A DNA stretch of 64,000 nucleotides from an uncultured Oscillatoriales cyanobacterium (lineage in GTDB: Bacteria > Cyanobacteriota > Cyanobacteriia > Cyanobacteriales > Microcoleaceae), in contig CAITND010000262.1 of NCBI GenBank assembly GCA_903893625.1, forward strand, positions 1-64,000. Reading direction: 5' to 3'. How positions within the stretch are numbered: position 1 is the stretch's first letter; each line of letters opens with the position of its first letter. Below, one piece after another: positions 55,755-64,000 of the stretch. Both the position numbers and the translations under genes were made by a program. Under the pieces are notes generated by a model, which did no database searches, was not told where the DNA came from, and saw only the letters and a program-made list of their open reading frames with translations.

Positions 55755-56270
55755 TTAATCGTATTGTAACAAACTAATCACCGGAACATCGGGCAATTGT
55801 TCCCGACCATTTAAGCCTGTGAGTTCCACCACAAAACAAAATCCAGCCACCGTAGCCCCCGCTTGTTGGACTAATTCAGCCGTTGCTTTTGCTGTCCCTC
55901 CCGTAGCGATTAAATCATCAACAATTAACACTTGATGTCCTGATGAAATTGCATCTTGGTGCATTTCCAAACAATCTGTGCCATATTCTAATTCATATTC
56001 TGCCCGGTAGACGGCGGCGGGTAATTTTTTGGGTTTACGAATGGGAATAAACCCGACTTCTAATTGATAGGCTAAAGGCATTCCAAATAAAAATCCCCTC
56101 GACTCCATTCCGAGAATATAGTCAGGAGACAAAGGACGACATTTTTCGGTTAAACAATCAATTGTATACCGAAGTCCCTGGGGGTCTTGTAACAGGGTAG
56201 TAATATCTCGAAATAAAATTCCAGGTTTAGGAAAATCGGGAATATTGCGAATGAGAGACTTTAAATCCAT
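55755..56270 (-). CDS. apt: Adenine phosphoribosyltransferase
   Basis: A 171-residue enzyme that salvages adenine to AMP with PRPP. The N-terminus has [19 protein letters not shown], then the ESRGFLFG loop, and the PRPP-binding motif [14 protein letters not shown] at about 117-130. Length is standard. Confidence 0.97.
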   Translation of the reverse strand: MDLKSLIRNIPDFPKPGILFRDITTLLQDPQGLRYTIDCLTEKCRPLSPDYILGMESRGFLFGMPLAYQLEVGFIPIRKPKKLPAAVYRAEYELEYGTDCLEMHQDAISSGHQVLIVDDLIATGGTAKATAELVQQAGATVAGFCFVVELTGLNGREQLPDVPVISLLQYD

Positions 56271-56341
56271 GAGTATTTTAACAAACGAGAAGATTAAATA
56301 GACTCAGGGAAATTGTCTCTCATTTTGGGCGTTCTGTCGAG

Positions 56342-56737
56342 TTATTTTTTAGCGTTGCGTTTGGCATCTTCGTCAGGGAAACGAATAATATCATCATTTC
56401 CTAAATATTCGCCATTTTGCACTTCAATCATCACCAAAGGAATCACCCCAGGATTTTCCACGCGGTGGGGGGTATTCATCGGAACATAGGTGGACTGTTT
56501 GGGAAGCAGTAAGGTTTCTTCTCCCCCACAGATGACCTTTGCTGTACCTGCCACAACAATCCAGTGTTCACTGCGATGATAGTGCATTTGGGTACTAATA
56601 TGATAACCCGGATTGACAACAATTCGATTAATTCGGTAGCGATCGCCTTCTTCGAGTAAGCTTACCTCACCCCAAGGCGGCGTGCGCGTCGTGACTTCTT
56701 CGGAAAGGGTAGGTTGTGCTATTTTATCCTTGCTCAT
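56342..56737 (-). CDS. Cupin, mannose-6-phosphate isomerase type II-like
   Basis: A 131-residue single cupin domain. PPWGEVSLLEEGDRYRINRI and HISTQMHYHRSEHWIVVAG carry the metal-binding His/Glu set, and YVPMNTPHRVENPG supplies the last His. It matches the C-terminal isomerase half of bifunctional mannose-1-P guanylyltransferase/mannose-6-P isomerases as a stand-alone protein. It may supply GDP-mannose precursors. Confidence 0.88.
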   Translation of the reverse strand: MSKDKIAQPTLSEEVTTRTPPWGEVSLLEEGDRYRINRIVVNPGYHISTQMHYHRSEHWIVVAGTAKVICGGEETLLLPKQSTYVPMNTPHRVENPGVIPLVMIEVQNGEYLGNDDIIRFPDEDAKRNAKK

Positions 56738-56883
56738 AATTTCTTGTCTGTGTCAGAGAATACTAATGTTTATAACGTCATTGTGGGGTTAAAATCCCTT
56801 ACGATCATTATAAAGTCAAGAATCCGACTTAAACGGAAATTGCTAAAATAAAAGGATAAGGATGATGGTTAAGGAGGGATTTT

Positions 56884-57567
56884 TTATTGATTAAATCCTG
56901 TTTTTAGCCATTGCTGCATTAGCTTAATTTCCGCTTCTTGGGACGTTAAAATAGCTTGCGCGAGTTGCTGCATTTCAGGACGTTTTGATTTAAGTTGAGC
57001 ATCTTTTGCCATCACTAATGCGCCTTGATGATGGGGAATCATCGCCATTATAAATCGTTGATCAAAACTCGAATCAGCAGCGCCTAAATCAGCCATCATC
57101 ATCATCGAATCCATCTGTTGAGAAGACATGGGCATACTATGACCCATTGCCGCATGATAAGCAATAGCATCTTTAGCTTCAGGATACCATGTTTTGCGCC
57201 ATTGCTGCATCTGAGCAATTTCTTTTTCTTGAGCTTTAATAATCTCCTCGGCTAATTTTTTAACTTCAGGACGAGTCGATTTTTCAAGTACCTGTTGAGC
57301 CATAGCAATTGCTCCTTGATGGTGCGGGATCATGGCATCAATAAAGCGTAAATCATACTCAACATCGGCTGGCCCTAAATCCATCATCATTTGATGATTT
57401 CCTGACATCATGCCGTTATTTTGAGCCAGGATTGTTTCAGAATTAACGGGAGTTTTTTTTAGGGAATCAAGGGGTTTAGAAGAGGATTGAACCGTTGTAC
57501 AAGCTCCTAAACTTAAGGTTAGGGAAATTCCGAGAATGGGGGATAAAAAAATAGGGTTGAATTTCAT
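56884..57567 (-). CDS. DUF305 lipoprotein with two His-rich units
   Basis: A 227-residue exported protein. The signal peptide ends in LSLGAC (about residue 23), a lipobox. Two DUF305 units each carry FIDAMIPHHQGAIAMAQ or FIMAMIPHHQGALVMAK, with Met- and His-rich loops (MMSGNHQMMM, GHSMPMSSQQMDSMMM). The HHxxA and Met-rich motifs suggest copper or other metal binding at the periplasm; role not proven. Confidence 0.88.
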   Translation of the reverse strand: MKFNPIFLSPILGISLTLSLGACTTVQSSSKPLDSLKKTPVNSETILAQNNGMMSGNHQMMMDLGPADVEYDLRFIDAMIPHHQGAIAMAQQVLEKSTRPEVKKLAEEIIKAQEKEIAQMQQWRKTWYPEAKDAIAYHAAMGHSMPMSSQQMDSMMMMADLGAADSSFDQRFIMAMIPHHQGALVMAKDAQLKSKRPEMQQLAQAILTSQEAEIKLMQQWLKTGFNQ

Positions 57568-57685
57568 GGTTTTGATGTCAGAATTAAAAACAGAAACGTT
57601 AATCTGTTAAGATTGAAGCGGAGTTGAACCCAAAGGTGAACTCCTTAATTTTCAGTTTGACATTAAATAATGAAATCAGGATGAA

Positions 57686-58264
57686 ATGATCAAAAATCAT
57701 CAACCCTCTCACCCTTGGAAAGTTGTTCAACCGTTGGTGGAGATTCCTTCTCCTTGGGTAACAGTGATTGCAGAACAATTACAAGATGATCAAGGCAAAA
57801 TTTTAGAATATTGGCGGGTTGAAAAAGCCGATTCTGTTGTGATTTTAACCCTTCAAAATCAGACTCTACTTTTGCCTAGACCGATGTATCGTCCAGGGGT
57901 AGGAAAAACAACTCTCGATTTTCCGGGGGGGCGAGTTCCCTCTGAACAAACTCCTTTAGAAACCGTTCCTAATATCCTGAATAAAGAGTTAGGAATTCAA
58001 CCGTCTGATATTGCTAAAATTATAGCATTAAATTCTGAGGGTTGGGCGATAAATAGTTCTTTTTCTAATCAAAAATTGTATGGATTTGTAGCAGAAATAT
58101 TACCGGATGCTGTTGTGAATCCTGAACAAATTGGTGCAACCTATCCGATCACAATTGAGGGAATTCAAGATTTGCTCAAGGATTTAGTTTGTCTTCAGTG
58201 TCGAGGAATTTTATTAGAGTGGAAACAACAATTTAGAATAGGGAAGCAGACTTGGGATCAATGA
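57686..58264 (+). CDS. Nudix-fold protein with degenerate Nudix box
   Basis: A 192-residue protein with Nudix-like fold: FPGGRVPSEQTPLETVPNIL, NKELGI. The core REUxEE of the Nudix box reads NILNKE, so two of the metal-binding Glu residues are missing. It may bind but not hydrolyse a nucleoside diphosphate derivative. Its stop overlaps, tail to tail, the end of the diguanylate cyclase gene (32 bp). Confidence 0.72.
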   Translation: MIKNHQPSHPWKVVQPLVEIPSPWVTVIAEQLQDDQGKILEYWRVEKADSVVILTLQNQTLLLPRPMYRPGVGKTTLDFPGGRVPSEQTPLETVPNILNKELGIQPSDIAKIIALNSEGWAINSSFSNQKLYGFVAEILPDAVVNPEQIGATYPITIEGIQDLLKDLVCLQCRGILLEWKQQFRIGKQTWDQ

Positions 58265-59087
58265 TAATAACGCGATCACGTCCCTGTTCTTTGGCTTGAT
58301 ATAAGGCAGCATCTGCGAGTTGTAATAAATCATCATAGGAGTTCCCATGATCGGGGAAAGTTGCCACCCCAATTGATACGGTAATTCCTTCTAAAAAATG
58401 ATAGGAATATTCCTGTTGTAAATTTTTAATCTTGAGGCGAATTTCCTCAGCAATGGTTTGAGCCATTTCAATATTCGTATTCGGTAAAAGGAAGACTAAT
58501 TCTTCTCCTCCATAACGATAAGCCATATCAGAAGTCCGAAGAACATCTTGTACCGATTTACTGACTAATTTAAGCACAATGTCTCCCGCTTTGTGTCCAA
58601 ACTTATCATTAAAGCGTTTAAAATAATCGATATCCGTAATTAAAATACTTAAAGATTCTTGAGTTTTTTGGGCTGAATGGAGTACCTGGGGAAATACTGT
58701 GTCTAAATATCTGCGATTAAATAACCCGGTTAAGGCATCATGAATACTATCATAATGTAAGCTTTCTTCAACAATATTACTATGTTCAATCGTTGTTTCT
58801 AAAATCAGTTCTAAATCGTTTTTTTCTTGGCTTAACACACTGACTAAAGATTGAAGATGTTCTTGAGATGCTTGTAGCTTCAGTTGTGTTAAATAACGTT
58901 CTTGGATTTCTGCTTGTAGTTTTTCATGGGATTTACGCAACTCAGCTTCTACTAAATCCCCATGAGCCGTCGTAATTTCTAATAAAATTTCTAGATCTGC
59001 CTTTTCCTGTTTAAGCGTTTCGATATTTTGACGGAGTTGGTTGATATAGTCCAGCAGTTGTTGTTGAGAAAGGTGATCATTTTCCAT
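58233..59087 (-). CDS. Diguanylate cyclase (GGEEL), coiled-coil N-terminus
   Basis: A 284-residue protein. Residues 1-115 are coiled coil in which ILEITTAHGDLVEAELR recurs as ILETTIEHSNIVEESL. The GGDEF domain (about 118-280) has RYGGEELVFLLPN, with the inhibitory I-site RTSD upstream (RxxD). Likely makes c-di-GMP and is feedback-inhibited. It sits with a second, similar cyclase and two regulators on the same strand. Confidence 0.93.
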   Translation of the reverse strand: MENDHLSQQQLLDYINQLRQNIETLKQEKADLEILLEITTAHGDLVEAELRKSHEKLQAEIQERYLTQLKLQASQEHLQSLVSVLSQEKNDLELILETTIEHSNIVEESLHYDSIHDALTGLFNRRYLDTVFPQVLHSAQKTQESLSILITDIDYFKRFNDKFGHKAGDIVLKLVSKSVQDVLRTSDMAYRYGGEELVFLLPNTNIEMAQTIAEEIRLKIKNLQQEYSYHFLEGITVSIGVATFPDHGNSYDDLLQLADAALYQAKEQGRDRVIIIDPKSASLF

Positions 59088-59182
59088 TAACTTATACTTA
59101 CCTTAAAAGATGAAATGACATTTAGAAGGTGATTGATTCAATATTAATTTAAAATTGATTCTGTTCAGAAAAAATCAGTTAC

Positions 59183-60031
59183 TTAGACCAGGAGTTCCCT
59201 CGCGGTAATCACACAGTTTCGTCCTTTGGCTTTAGCGCGATATAATGCCGCATCAGCCGACTGAGTGATTTCCAGACTTGATAATCCATGTTCAGGAAAA
59301 CTAGCAATCCCTAAAGAAATGGTAACTTTTTCCAAAAATTGGTTGGGTTTTTCTAAGCTCAAATTTTGAATTCCCAAACGTAGCTGCTCCCCTAAACTTT
59401 TGGCTTCTTCTAGGGAAGTTCCTGGTAAAATCAACATTAACTCCTCACCTCCATAACGACAAGCAACATCCGATTGACGAATATTTTGCATCAAAAATTT
59501 GCTGATTTCCTGTAGAATAACATCTCCGGCTTGATGTCCCCATTTATCATTAAAATTTTTAAAATAATCAATATCACTCATAATAATACTCAGAACTTGC
59601 TGATGTTCCTGTGCATATTTGAGATGACGCTCTAAAGATTTTTCTTGATAACGCCGATTAAATAAACCCGTTAGGGGATCTCGAATGCTGAGATTGTGGG
59701 TATATTCTTCGATAAAATCGCCATGAGTTGTTGTGGTTTCTAAGATGATTTTCAGATCATTATTGGCTTGATTTACGGTTTCAAGTAAGACTTTGAGTTG
59801 AACTTCTGAAGCTTTTAATTTAGCTTCAGCCACTTTTCGATCTCGAATTTCTAATTGCATTTGTTGGTTAGATTCGTATAATTGAGCTTCAACCAAATCC
59901 GCATGAACTGTGGTGGTTTCCAGTAAAATTTCTAAATCTAACTTTTCCCGTTTCAAGAGTTCTAATTCTTGATGGAGTGTTTCGATTTCTAATAACAGTT
60001 CAGCACTCAACGGTCGGGGTTCTTGCTGCAT
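59183..60031 (-). CDS. Diguanylate cyclase (GGEEL), paralogue
   Basis: A 282-residue paralogue of the neighbouring cyclase with the same coiled-coil repeat (LETTTVHADLVEAQL, LETTTTHGDFIEEY). The GGDEF domain has CRYGGEELMLILPG and the I-site RQSD. The pair arose by gene duplication and probably reports a common partner input. Confidence 0.93.
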   Translation of the reverse strand: MQQEPRPLSAELLLEIETLHQELELLKREKLDLEILLETTTVHADLVEAQLYESNQQMQLEIRDRKVAEAKLKASEVQLKVLLETVNQANNDLKIILETTTTHGDFIEEYTHNLSIRDPLTGLFNRRYQEKSLERHLKYAQEHQQVLSIIMSDIDYFKNFNDKWGHQAGDVILQEISKFLMQNIRQSDVACRYGGEELMLILPGTSLEEAKSLGEQLRLGIQNLSLEKPNQFLEKVTISLGIASFPEHGLSSLEITQSADAALYRAKAKGRNCVITARELLV

Positions 60032-60107
60032 CTTTAAAGTTTTCCTTTGCTATACAAATTCTCCTCTCTGGGTTTAAGCTTTGACTGAAAATAGTCGGTA
60101 AAATTAA

Positions 60108-60461
60108 TTATTCAATTTTTAGGTCTAAAGTCGGCATTAATCGTTGTAAATTTTTCAGCGATTTTCCCTGCCAAGGAATTTTACTAGAACCTAAAATCAG
60201 TAACTTCATATCCTTTTTTTGGCGAACTTTGATTACAAATTTAGAGAGCATATTAATGCCAGAGCTATTCAAAAACTCTAACTCTTGAACATTAATTGTA
60301 ATTAGTAAAGATTCTTCTGCCAAAATATCATTGAGTAATTTAATTACAGGGTTTGTGTCTTCAAGTCCACTCAAACGCAACGATCCCGATAAGGTGACTG
60401 TACGGGTGTTACTCTCATAGGTAACTTCATAATCTTCTGTTTTAAATTCTTTGATCACCAT
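60108..60461 (-). CDS. STAS-like regulator (slr1659-type)
   Basis: A 117-residue protein with anti-sigma-antagonist features: VTLSGSLRLSG, ITINVQELEFLNSSGINML with the Ser-Ser-Gly that is phosphorylated in STAS proteins, and LLILGSSKIPWQGK. It follows an ATPase-like gene, as in the Synechocystis slr1658-slr1659 pair. It probably binds the ATPase-like partner in a partner-switch relay. Confidence 0.82.
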   Translation of the reverse strand: MVIKEFKTEDYEVTYESNTRTVTLSGSLRLSGLEDTNPVIKLLNDILAEESLLITINVQELEFLNSSGINMLSKFVIKVRQKKDMKLLILGSSKIPWQGKSLKNLQRLMPTLDLKIE

Positions 60462-60506
60462 GATTAAAATCCTAATATTTTCTTTTTGTAAATTGAATGT
60501 TAAATA

Positions 60507-61082
60507 TTAAATGAAAAGTTGAACCATTGTTGCGACAGTCACAATCTCAGGTTCTGTTTGAATCGTTTCAAATTTCCAGCCTAATCGAGCTAAGTAATCA
60601 TTGATCATGGTTAGATATCCTAAACCAGAATGGGTATTACTATCTAAATTCTGTTCTATTTGCTGAATGTAAAATTCTTGAGTATCAGAATTAATCAGTT
60701 TTTCAATAAACATTTGAAAAGGTTCAATAGCATCAGGAGTAATACTATTCACGACCACAAAGATTAATCTATCCGTTTTTAAATAGAGTTGAATGCTAAT
60801 CGGTTGATTGAGTGTATCATCACTAAACTTCATGGCATTCTCTAATAATTCATTGGCAATAAAACTGACAGCACTTTTGATTTCAGTTTGTCGATAAAAA
60901 GCGGTTGAATCATATTCACTCTTTGGGAAAAATGTTGTTACATAATCCGCCATAAAATTAGCTGACAATCCATTATTCCGCCAACGTTGTTTGAGTGGTA
61001 TGGAACTCGGAGAGAAACCAATAACAAGAAATTCGTTACTGAGAGGTGGAACTTCAATGAAGTCGCCAAAAATTTGGATCAT
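60507..61082 (-). CDS. Histidine-kinase-like ATPase regulator (DUF6272, slr1658-type)
   Basis: A 191-residue protein when started at MIQIFGDFIEVPPLSNEFLV (61082), which matches the family; a longer frame upstream adds 33 residues rich in Cys and Ser that look untranslated. SFIANELLENAMKFSD is the N-box of GHKL-type ATPases, followed by a G-box-like HSGLGYLTMINDY. It lies upstream of the STAS-like gene, so a partner-switch pair is likely. Confidence 0.82.
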   Translation of the reverse strand: MIQIFGDFIEVPPLSNEFLVIGFSPSSIPLKQRWRNNGLSANFMADYVTTFFPKSEYDSTAFYRQTEIKSAVSFIANELLENAMKFSDDTLNQPISIQLYLKTDRLIFVVVNSITPDAIEPFQMFIEKLINSDTQEFYIQQIEQNLDSNTHSGLGYLTMINDYLARLGWKFETIQTEPEIVTVATMVQLFI

Positions 61083-61396
61083 AAATCGTTTGGGTGAAAA
61101 CACATAAAAGGCTACAGCACTAGCGTGCTTTTTTTTACAAAAAATAGACGAGGGTAAAATCGATGAAAAGCACGAAAACAATGGAAAAGTGGAGTTTAAG
61201 GGTTCAACTGGGCTAGGGTAAGTGTAAAAAATCTAACCCGATAAGACCCAGAAAACTTTTGTAAACTTCCCCCATTGAAACTTTTGCCAAAAAACTGTGG
61301 CAGTTCATTGTATCATAGAATGTTAAAAGGTATTGATCGAATTTTGATAGATTAAATTTTTATTTAATCCCTCCTCTTGTTAACTTAGATTGCTGA

Positions 61397-63976
61397 CTAC
61401 ATTGATAACGATTGAATTACACGCTGTAAGTAAATTTGAGCCAATTGATCCGATGGATTTTCGCGTAGACAGGCTTCAAAGTATTGAGCAGATTCTGGAA
61501 ATGCTTCCAGATGATATAAGGTTAATGCCCGCTCAAATAAAGTTTTTGTTGCTAATTTTTTCTGATACAATGCTGGAGGATCAGCATCAAAAACTTCAAA
61601 AACTGATACCATTTCTGATTTGCCTTTGACTCTAACTTTATCAATCACTCGGAAGCAATAAACATTGGGATCTTCAAGACGCAAAAATGTATGTTCACTA
61701 ATTAATAAAGGAATCCCATAACGTTTACTTAATTCTTCTAATCGAGATCCTAAATTCACGGCATCACTAATGACGGTACTATCCATTCTATGTTGTCCAC
61801 CCACGATTCCTAACATTAAATCTCCCGTATTAATTCCAATCCCAATGGAAATGGGAGGACGCTCAGGACGTTGACGAGTTAGGTTATATTCCGTCAACCT
61901 TTGTAACATTGAAATCCCCGCTTTTACGGCATCATCAGCACTCCCTCCAAACAGTGCCATAATTGCATCTCCGATATATTTATCAATAAATCCTCGATTT
62001 TCCGTAATTGCAGGTTCCATGCGAGATAAATAAGCATTAATAAATTTAAAATTATCTTCAGGAGTCATCTGTTCAGACATTTGGGTAAAACTGCGAATAT
62101 CTGAGAATAAAATAGACATTTCTTTTTGTACCGCATCCCCCGATTTAACATCAACTAAACTTTCATATCCTAAAAATGATAAAAATTGATTGGGCACAAA
62201 TCGTCCCGCCGCATCCGTCAATTGTTCTTCTTCATCTAAAGCCAGTTCTAAGTTACAATTAATCTCAAACATTTCTTCAATAAACTGTTGTCGCTCTTCC
62301 TCCGCCCGTCGGCGTTCCGTAATATCTTGAAACACCCCAATTGCATAAGAAATTTGTCCCGATTCATTATAAATAGGGGTTCCCCACGTTTGTAACGGAA
62401 TAATCCGATCTAAGTATTCAACTTCTAATTTATCAATACTGCCAATGCCCTCATGCAAGGCTTTAAAAATCGGTAAATTTTCTAAAAGATAGGGTTTTTT
62501 AGCTTCTGATGGGGAATTAGAATAAACATTCAATTGTAAAGGCGGATCACTAAAGAAAACTTCGGTTCCCAATAACTCTTGAACGACTTGATTTGTATAG
62601 TATAATTTTCCCGTAGCATCCAGAACAATAACCCCTAAAGGAATCGCTTCTAAAAGTTGATACAGTCGTTGATTTTGTACCCTTAATTCCGCCATTAAAT
62701 CTAAATTTTCTGTTTTTAGCCGTTGGTTAAGTAAGCTAATTTCTTGATAGGCTTGAGTTAATTGATTTTTCTGGAGTTCACTAATTTTCTTTTCTGTTTT
62801 TAATTGGTTTAAACTGTCTTTTAATTGCATTTCTTTATGTTGAAGTAGGGCAAGTTTTTCTTCCAAACCTGCATAGAGACGGCGTAATTGTCGGGTCATT
62901 CGGTTAAAGGCGATCGCTAACTGTCCAATTTCATCCTCAGTAATTACCGGAGCGACTAACGTTAAATCTCCATCGGATACTTGAATTGCTGTTTCAGTAA
63001 TAGCTAGAATTGGGCGAGTAATTTGTCGAGCGAGAATATAGACTCCAATTGCTAAAAGAACGGCCGAGGTTAGTCCAACTAATAAAATAATCCAAGCCAA
63101 GCGATGGGCGGGTGCATCGGCTTCTGATTGGTGCATTTCTACTAATAAAGCTAATTCATGGTGATCCAGCCACCGATAGACTCCAACCACTGGAATTCCG
63201 GCATAGTTTAAATATATTTTATGGCCGTCTTTTTCAGCTAAAGCGGCTTCAATTCCTAAGCTATTCACTCTGATCGGAAAGTCATCTCGACCAAAGCGGT
63301 CGGCGGTGACAAACATCTGAGATCGAGCCACTAAATAGGTTTCTCCACTCTCCCCTAAACCTGTTTTATCAAAAACAATTTCTTCCATTCTTTTCAGGTT
63401 GAGATGAGCCACTAACACCCCAAATACATCTTGATCACTTCCCTTTAGCGGTGTCGAAATCGTTAAAGTCGGTTTATTGGTAATCGATGAAAAATAAACA
63501 TTTTGGACAAAAGTATGATACCGACCTGCTTGAAAATATTTTTCTTTAAACCGATATTGACCTTCAGACCGGGGATCAGTCGAAAAAATAATTTGCCCTC
63601 CAGTCGCCGTCAAAAGCTGAACTTCCTGGAATTCCGGCTTGGTGGCGAGTGCAGAAGCCATATATTGCTTGATTTGAGTATAGGCATCCCTCCATTCTTG
63701 GGAACTAGAATCAGTCGTCAATAGAATTTCTGCGGCTGTTTTCAGATCCGGTAATTGCGCCAGAGAGACAGTAGCATTTTTTTGGTTCTCCACCCAGAGA
63801 TTTAAAGCTTCTTCTTTTAGGGTAGCCGTCACTTCCAATCGGTCAAATACCAGTTGTTGAATGGAGGTTTTAGCGCTTTGAAACGCAATCGCCCCCACAC
63901 AGAAGACGGTTACTACAGATAGCAGCAAAAAATAGACCACAAGCCTGGACATCAGGCTTTTTGTCCAGAATTTCAT
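61397..63976 (-). CDS. Adenylate cyclase, dCache-HAMP-PAS
   Basis: An 859-residue membrane receptor. A membrane helix (about 12-33) is followed by a dCache extracellular domain (35-280), a second helix (290-312), HAMP (315-370), coiled coil (370-430), PAS (435-560) and a class III cyclase domain (about 615-830). Metal ligands are in LFSDIRSFT and DKYIGDAIMALF; the substrate Lys is in GFIDKYIGD, Thr is at the purine-selecting position (MDSTVISD), and the VNLGSRL transition-state Asn and Arg are present. The Lys/Thr pair favours cAMP. Confidence 0.93.
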   Translation of the reverse strand: MKFWTKSLMSRLVVYFLLLSVVTVFCVGAIAFQSAKTSIQQLVFDRLEVTATLKEEALNLWVENQKNATVSLAQLPDLKTAAEILLTTDSSSQEWRDAYTQIKQYMASALATKPEFQEVQLLTATGGQIIFSTDPRSEGQYRFKEKYFQAGRYHTFVQNVYFSSITNKPTLTISTPLKGSDQDVFGVLVAHLNLKRMEEIVFDKTGLGESGETYLVARSQMFVTADRFGRDDFPIRVNSLGIEAALAEKDGHKIYLNYAGIPVVGVYRWLDHHELALLVEMHQSEADAPAHRLAWIILLVGLTSAVLLAIGVYILARQITRPILAITETAIQVSDGDLTLVAPVITEDEIGQLAIAFNRMTRQLRRLYAGLEEKLALLQHKEMQLKDSLNQLKTEKKISELQKNQLTQAYQEISLLNQRLKTENLDLMAELRVQNQRLYQLLEAIPLGVIVLDATGKLYYTNQVVQELLGTEVFFSDPPLQLNVYSNSPSEAKKPYLLENLPIFKALHEGIGSIDKLEVEYLDRIIPLQTWGTPIYNESGQISYAIGVFQDITERRRAEEERQQFIEEMFEINCNLELALDEEEQLTDAAGRFVPNQFLSFLGYESLVDVKSGDAVQKEMSILFSDIRSFTQMSEQMTPEDNFKFINAYLSRMEPAITENRGFIDKYIGDAIMALFGGSADDAVKAGISMLQRLTEYNLTRQRPERPPISIGIGINTGDLMLGIVGGQHRMDSTVISDAVNLGSRLEELSKRYGIPLLISEHTFLRLEDPNVYCFRVIDKVRVKGKSEMVSVFEVFDADPPALYQKKLATKTLFERALTLYHLEAFPESAQYFEACLRENPSDQLAQIYLQRVIQSLSM

Positions 63977-64000
63977 TCAATTGGCCCTTCATCACCTATC

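Overview
The window comes from a filamentous, low-GC cyanobacterium; the genus is inferred and something like Planktothrix, Oscillatoria or Kamptonema would fit. The palindrome GCGATCGC (HIP1) is frequent. There are heptanucleotide tandem repeats, an AcnB-type aconitase, ArsS, DUF29 and other proteins typical of cyanobacteria, and many c-di-GMP, cAMP and Ser/Thr kinase signalling proteins. No tRNA, rRNA or CRISPR array was recognised.

Layout. 1-4300: a heptamer repeat, then three minus-strand genes (a membrane protein, a GT39-like glycosyltransferase, a predicted toroidal protein). 4500-7020: a Zn-ribbon Ser/Thr kinase followed by a decayed, internally duplicated pseudokinase copy. 7100-11150: a small defence and toxin-antitoxin (TA) patch with an ATPase plus PIN-like pair, a RelE-type TA module, and two TA remnants. 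11301-13907: acnB. 13988-16600: a scrapyard holding an orphan antitoxin, a DUF29 gene, an acnB 3' remnant, a frameshifted PIN toxin, higBA, and a second copy of a 212-bp segment. 16587-21181: an unusual five-gene AT-rich cluster with a ThiL-like protein, three tandem dCTP-deaminase-family paralogues, and an HD-domain (SAMHD1/dNTPase-like) protein. It is followed by hicBA.

22201-38600 is mostly ordinary chromosome: a large PAS/LOV/GAF/GGDEF/EAL protein, a glutaredoxin-like protein, murE, a TSUP permease, a formamidase-like protein, a cNMP-binding MscS channel, argF, a dihydrouridine synthase, arsS, a TVP38-type membrane protein, DUF1269 and an ArsR regulator. 39246-47999 is an extracellular polysaccharide locus (flippase, GT4, frameshifted polymerase/ligase, lipoprotein glycoside hydrolase, GT2, GT2-acyltransferase fusion). 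48000-49340 holds an NB-ARC fragment and structured non-coding DNA. 49345-53541 encodes a 1398-residue RTX-type secreted protein. 54074-58264 holds small hypothetical proteins, an ABC permease, apt, a cupin, a DUF305 lipoprotein and a degenerate Nudix protein. 58233-63976 is a minus-strand signalling block: two diguanylate cyclases, an STAS-like regulator, an ATPase-like regulator, and a dCache-HAMP-PAS adenylate cyclase.

The best candidate for an undescribed system is 16587-21181. Enzyme families that act on deoxynucleotides are packed together. One paralogue has lost its catalytic Glu (Gln instead), and the HD protein has Gln where the HD-motif His should be. The HD protein also has a C-terminal segment of a type I recall from cyanobacterial conflict proteins. 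The cluster starts exactly at the end of a 212-bp direct repeat, which appears to have truncated the first gene. A role in nucleotide-based phage defence is inference. The ATPase-PIN pair at 7352-9300 is a second, smaller candidate.
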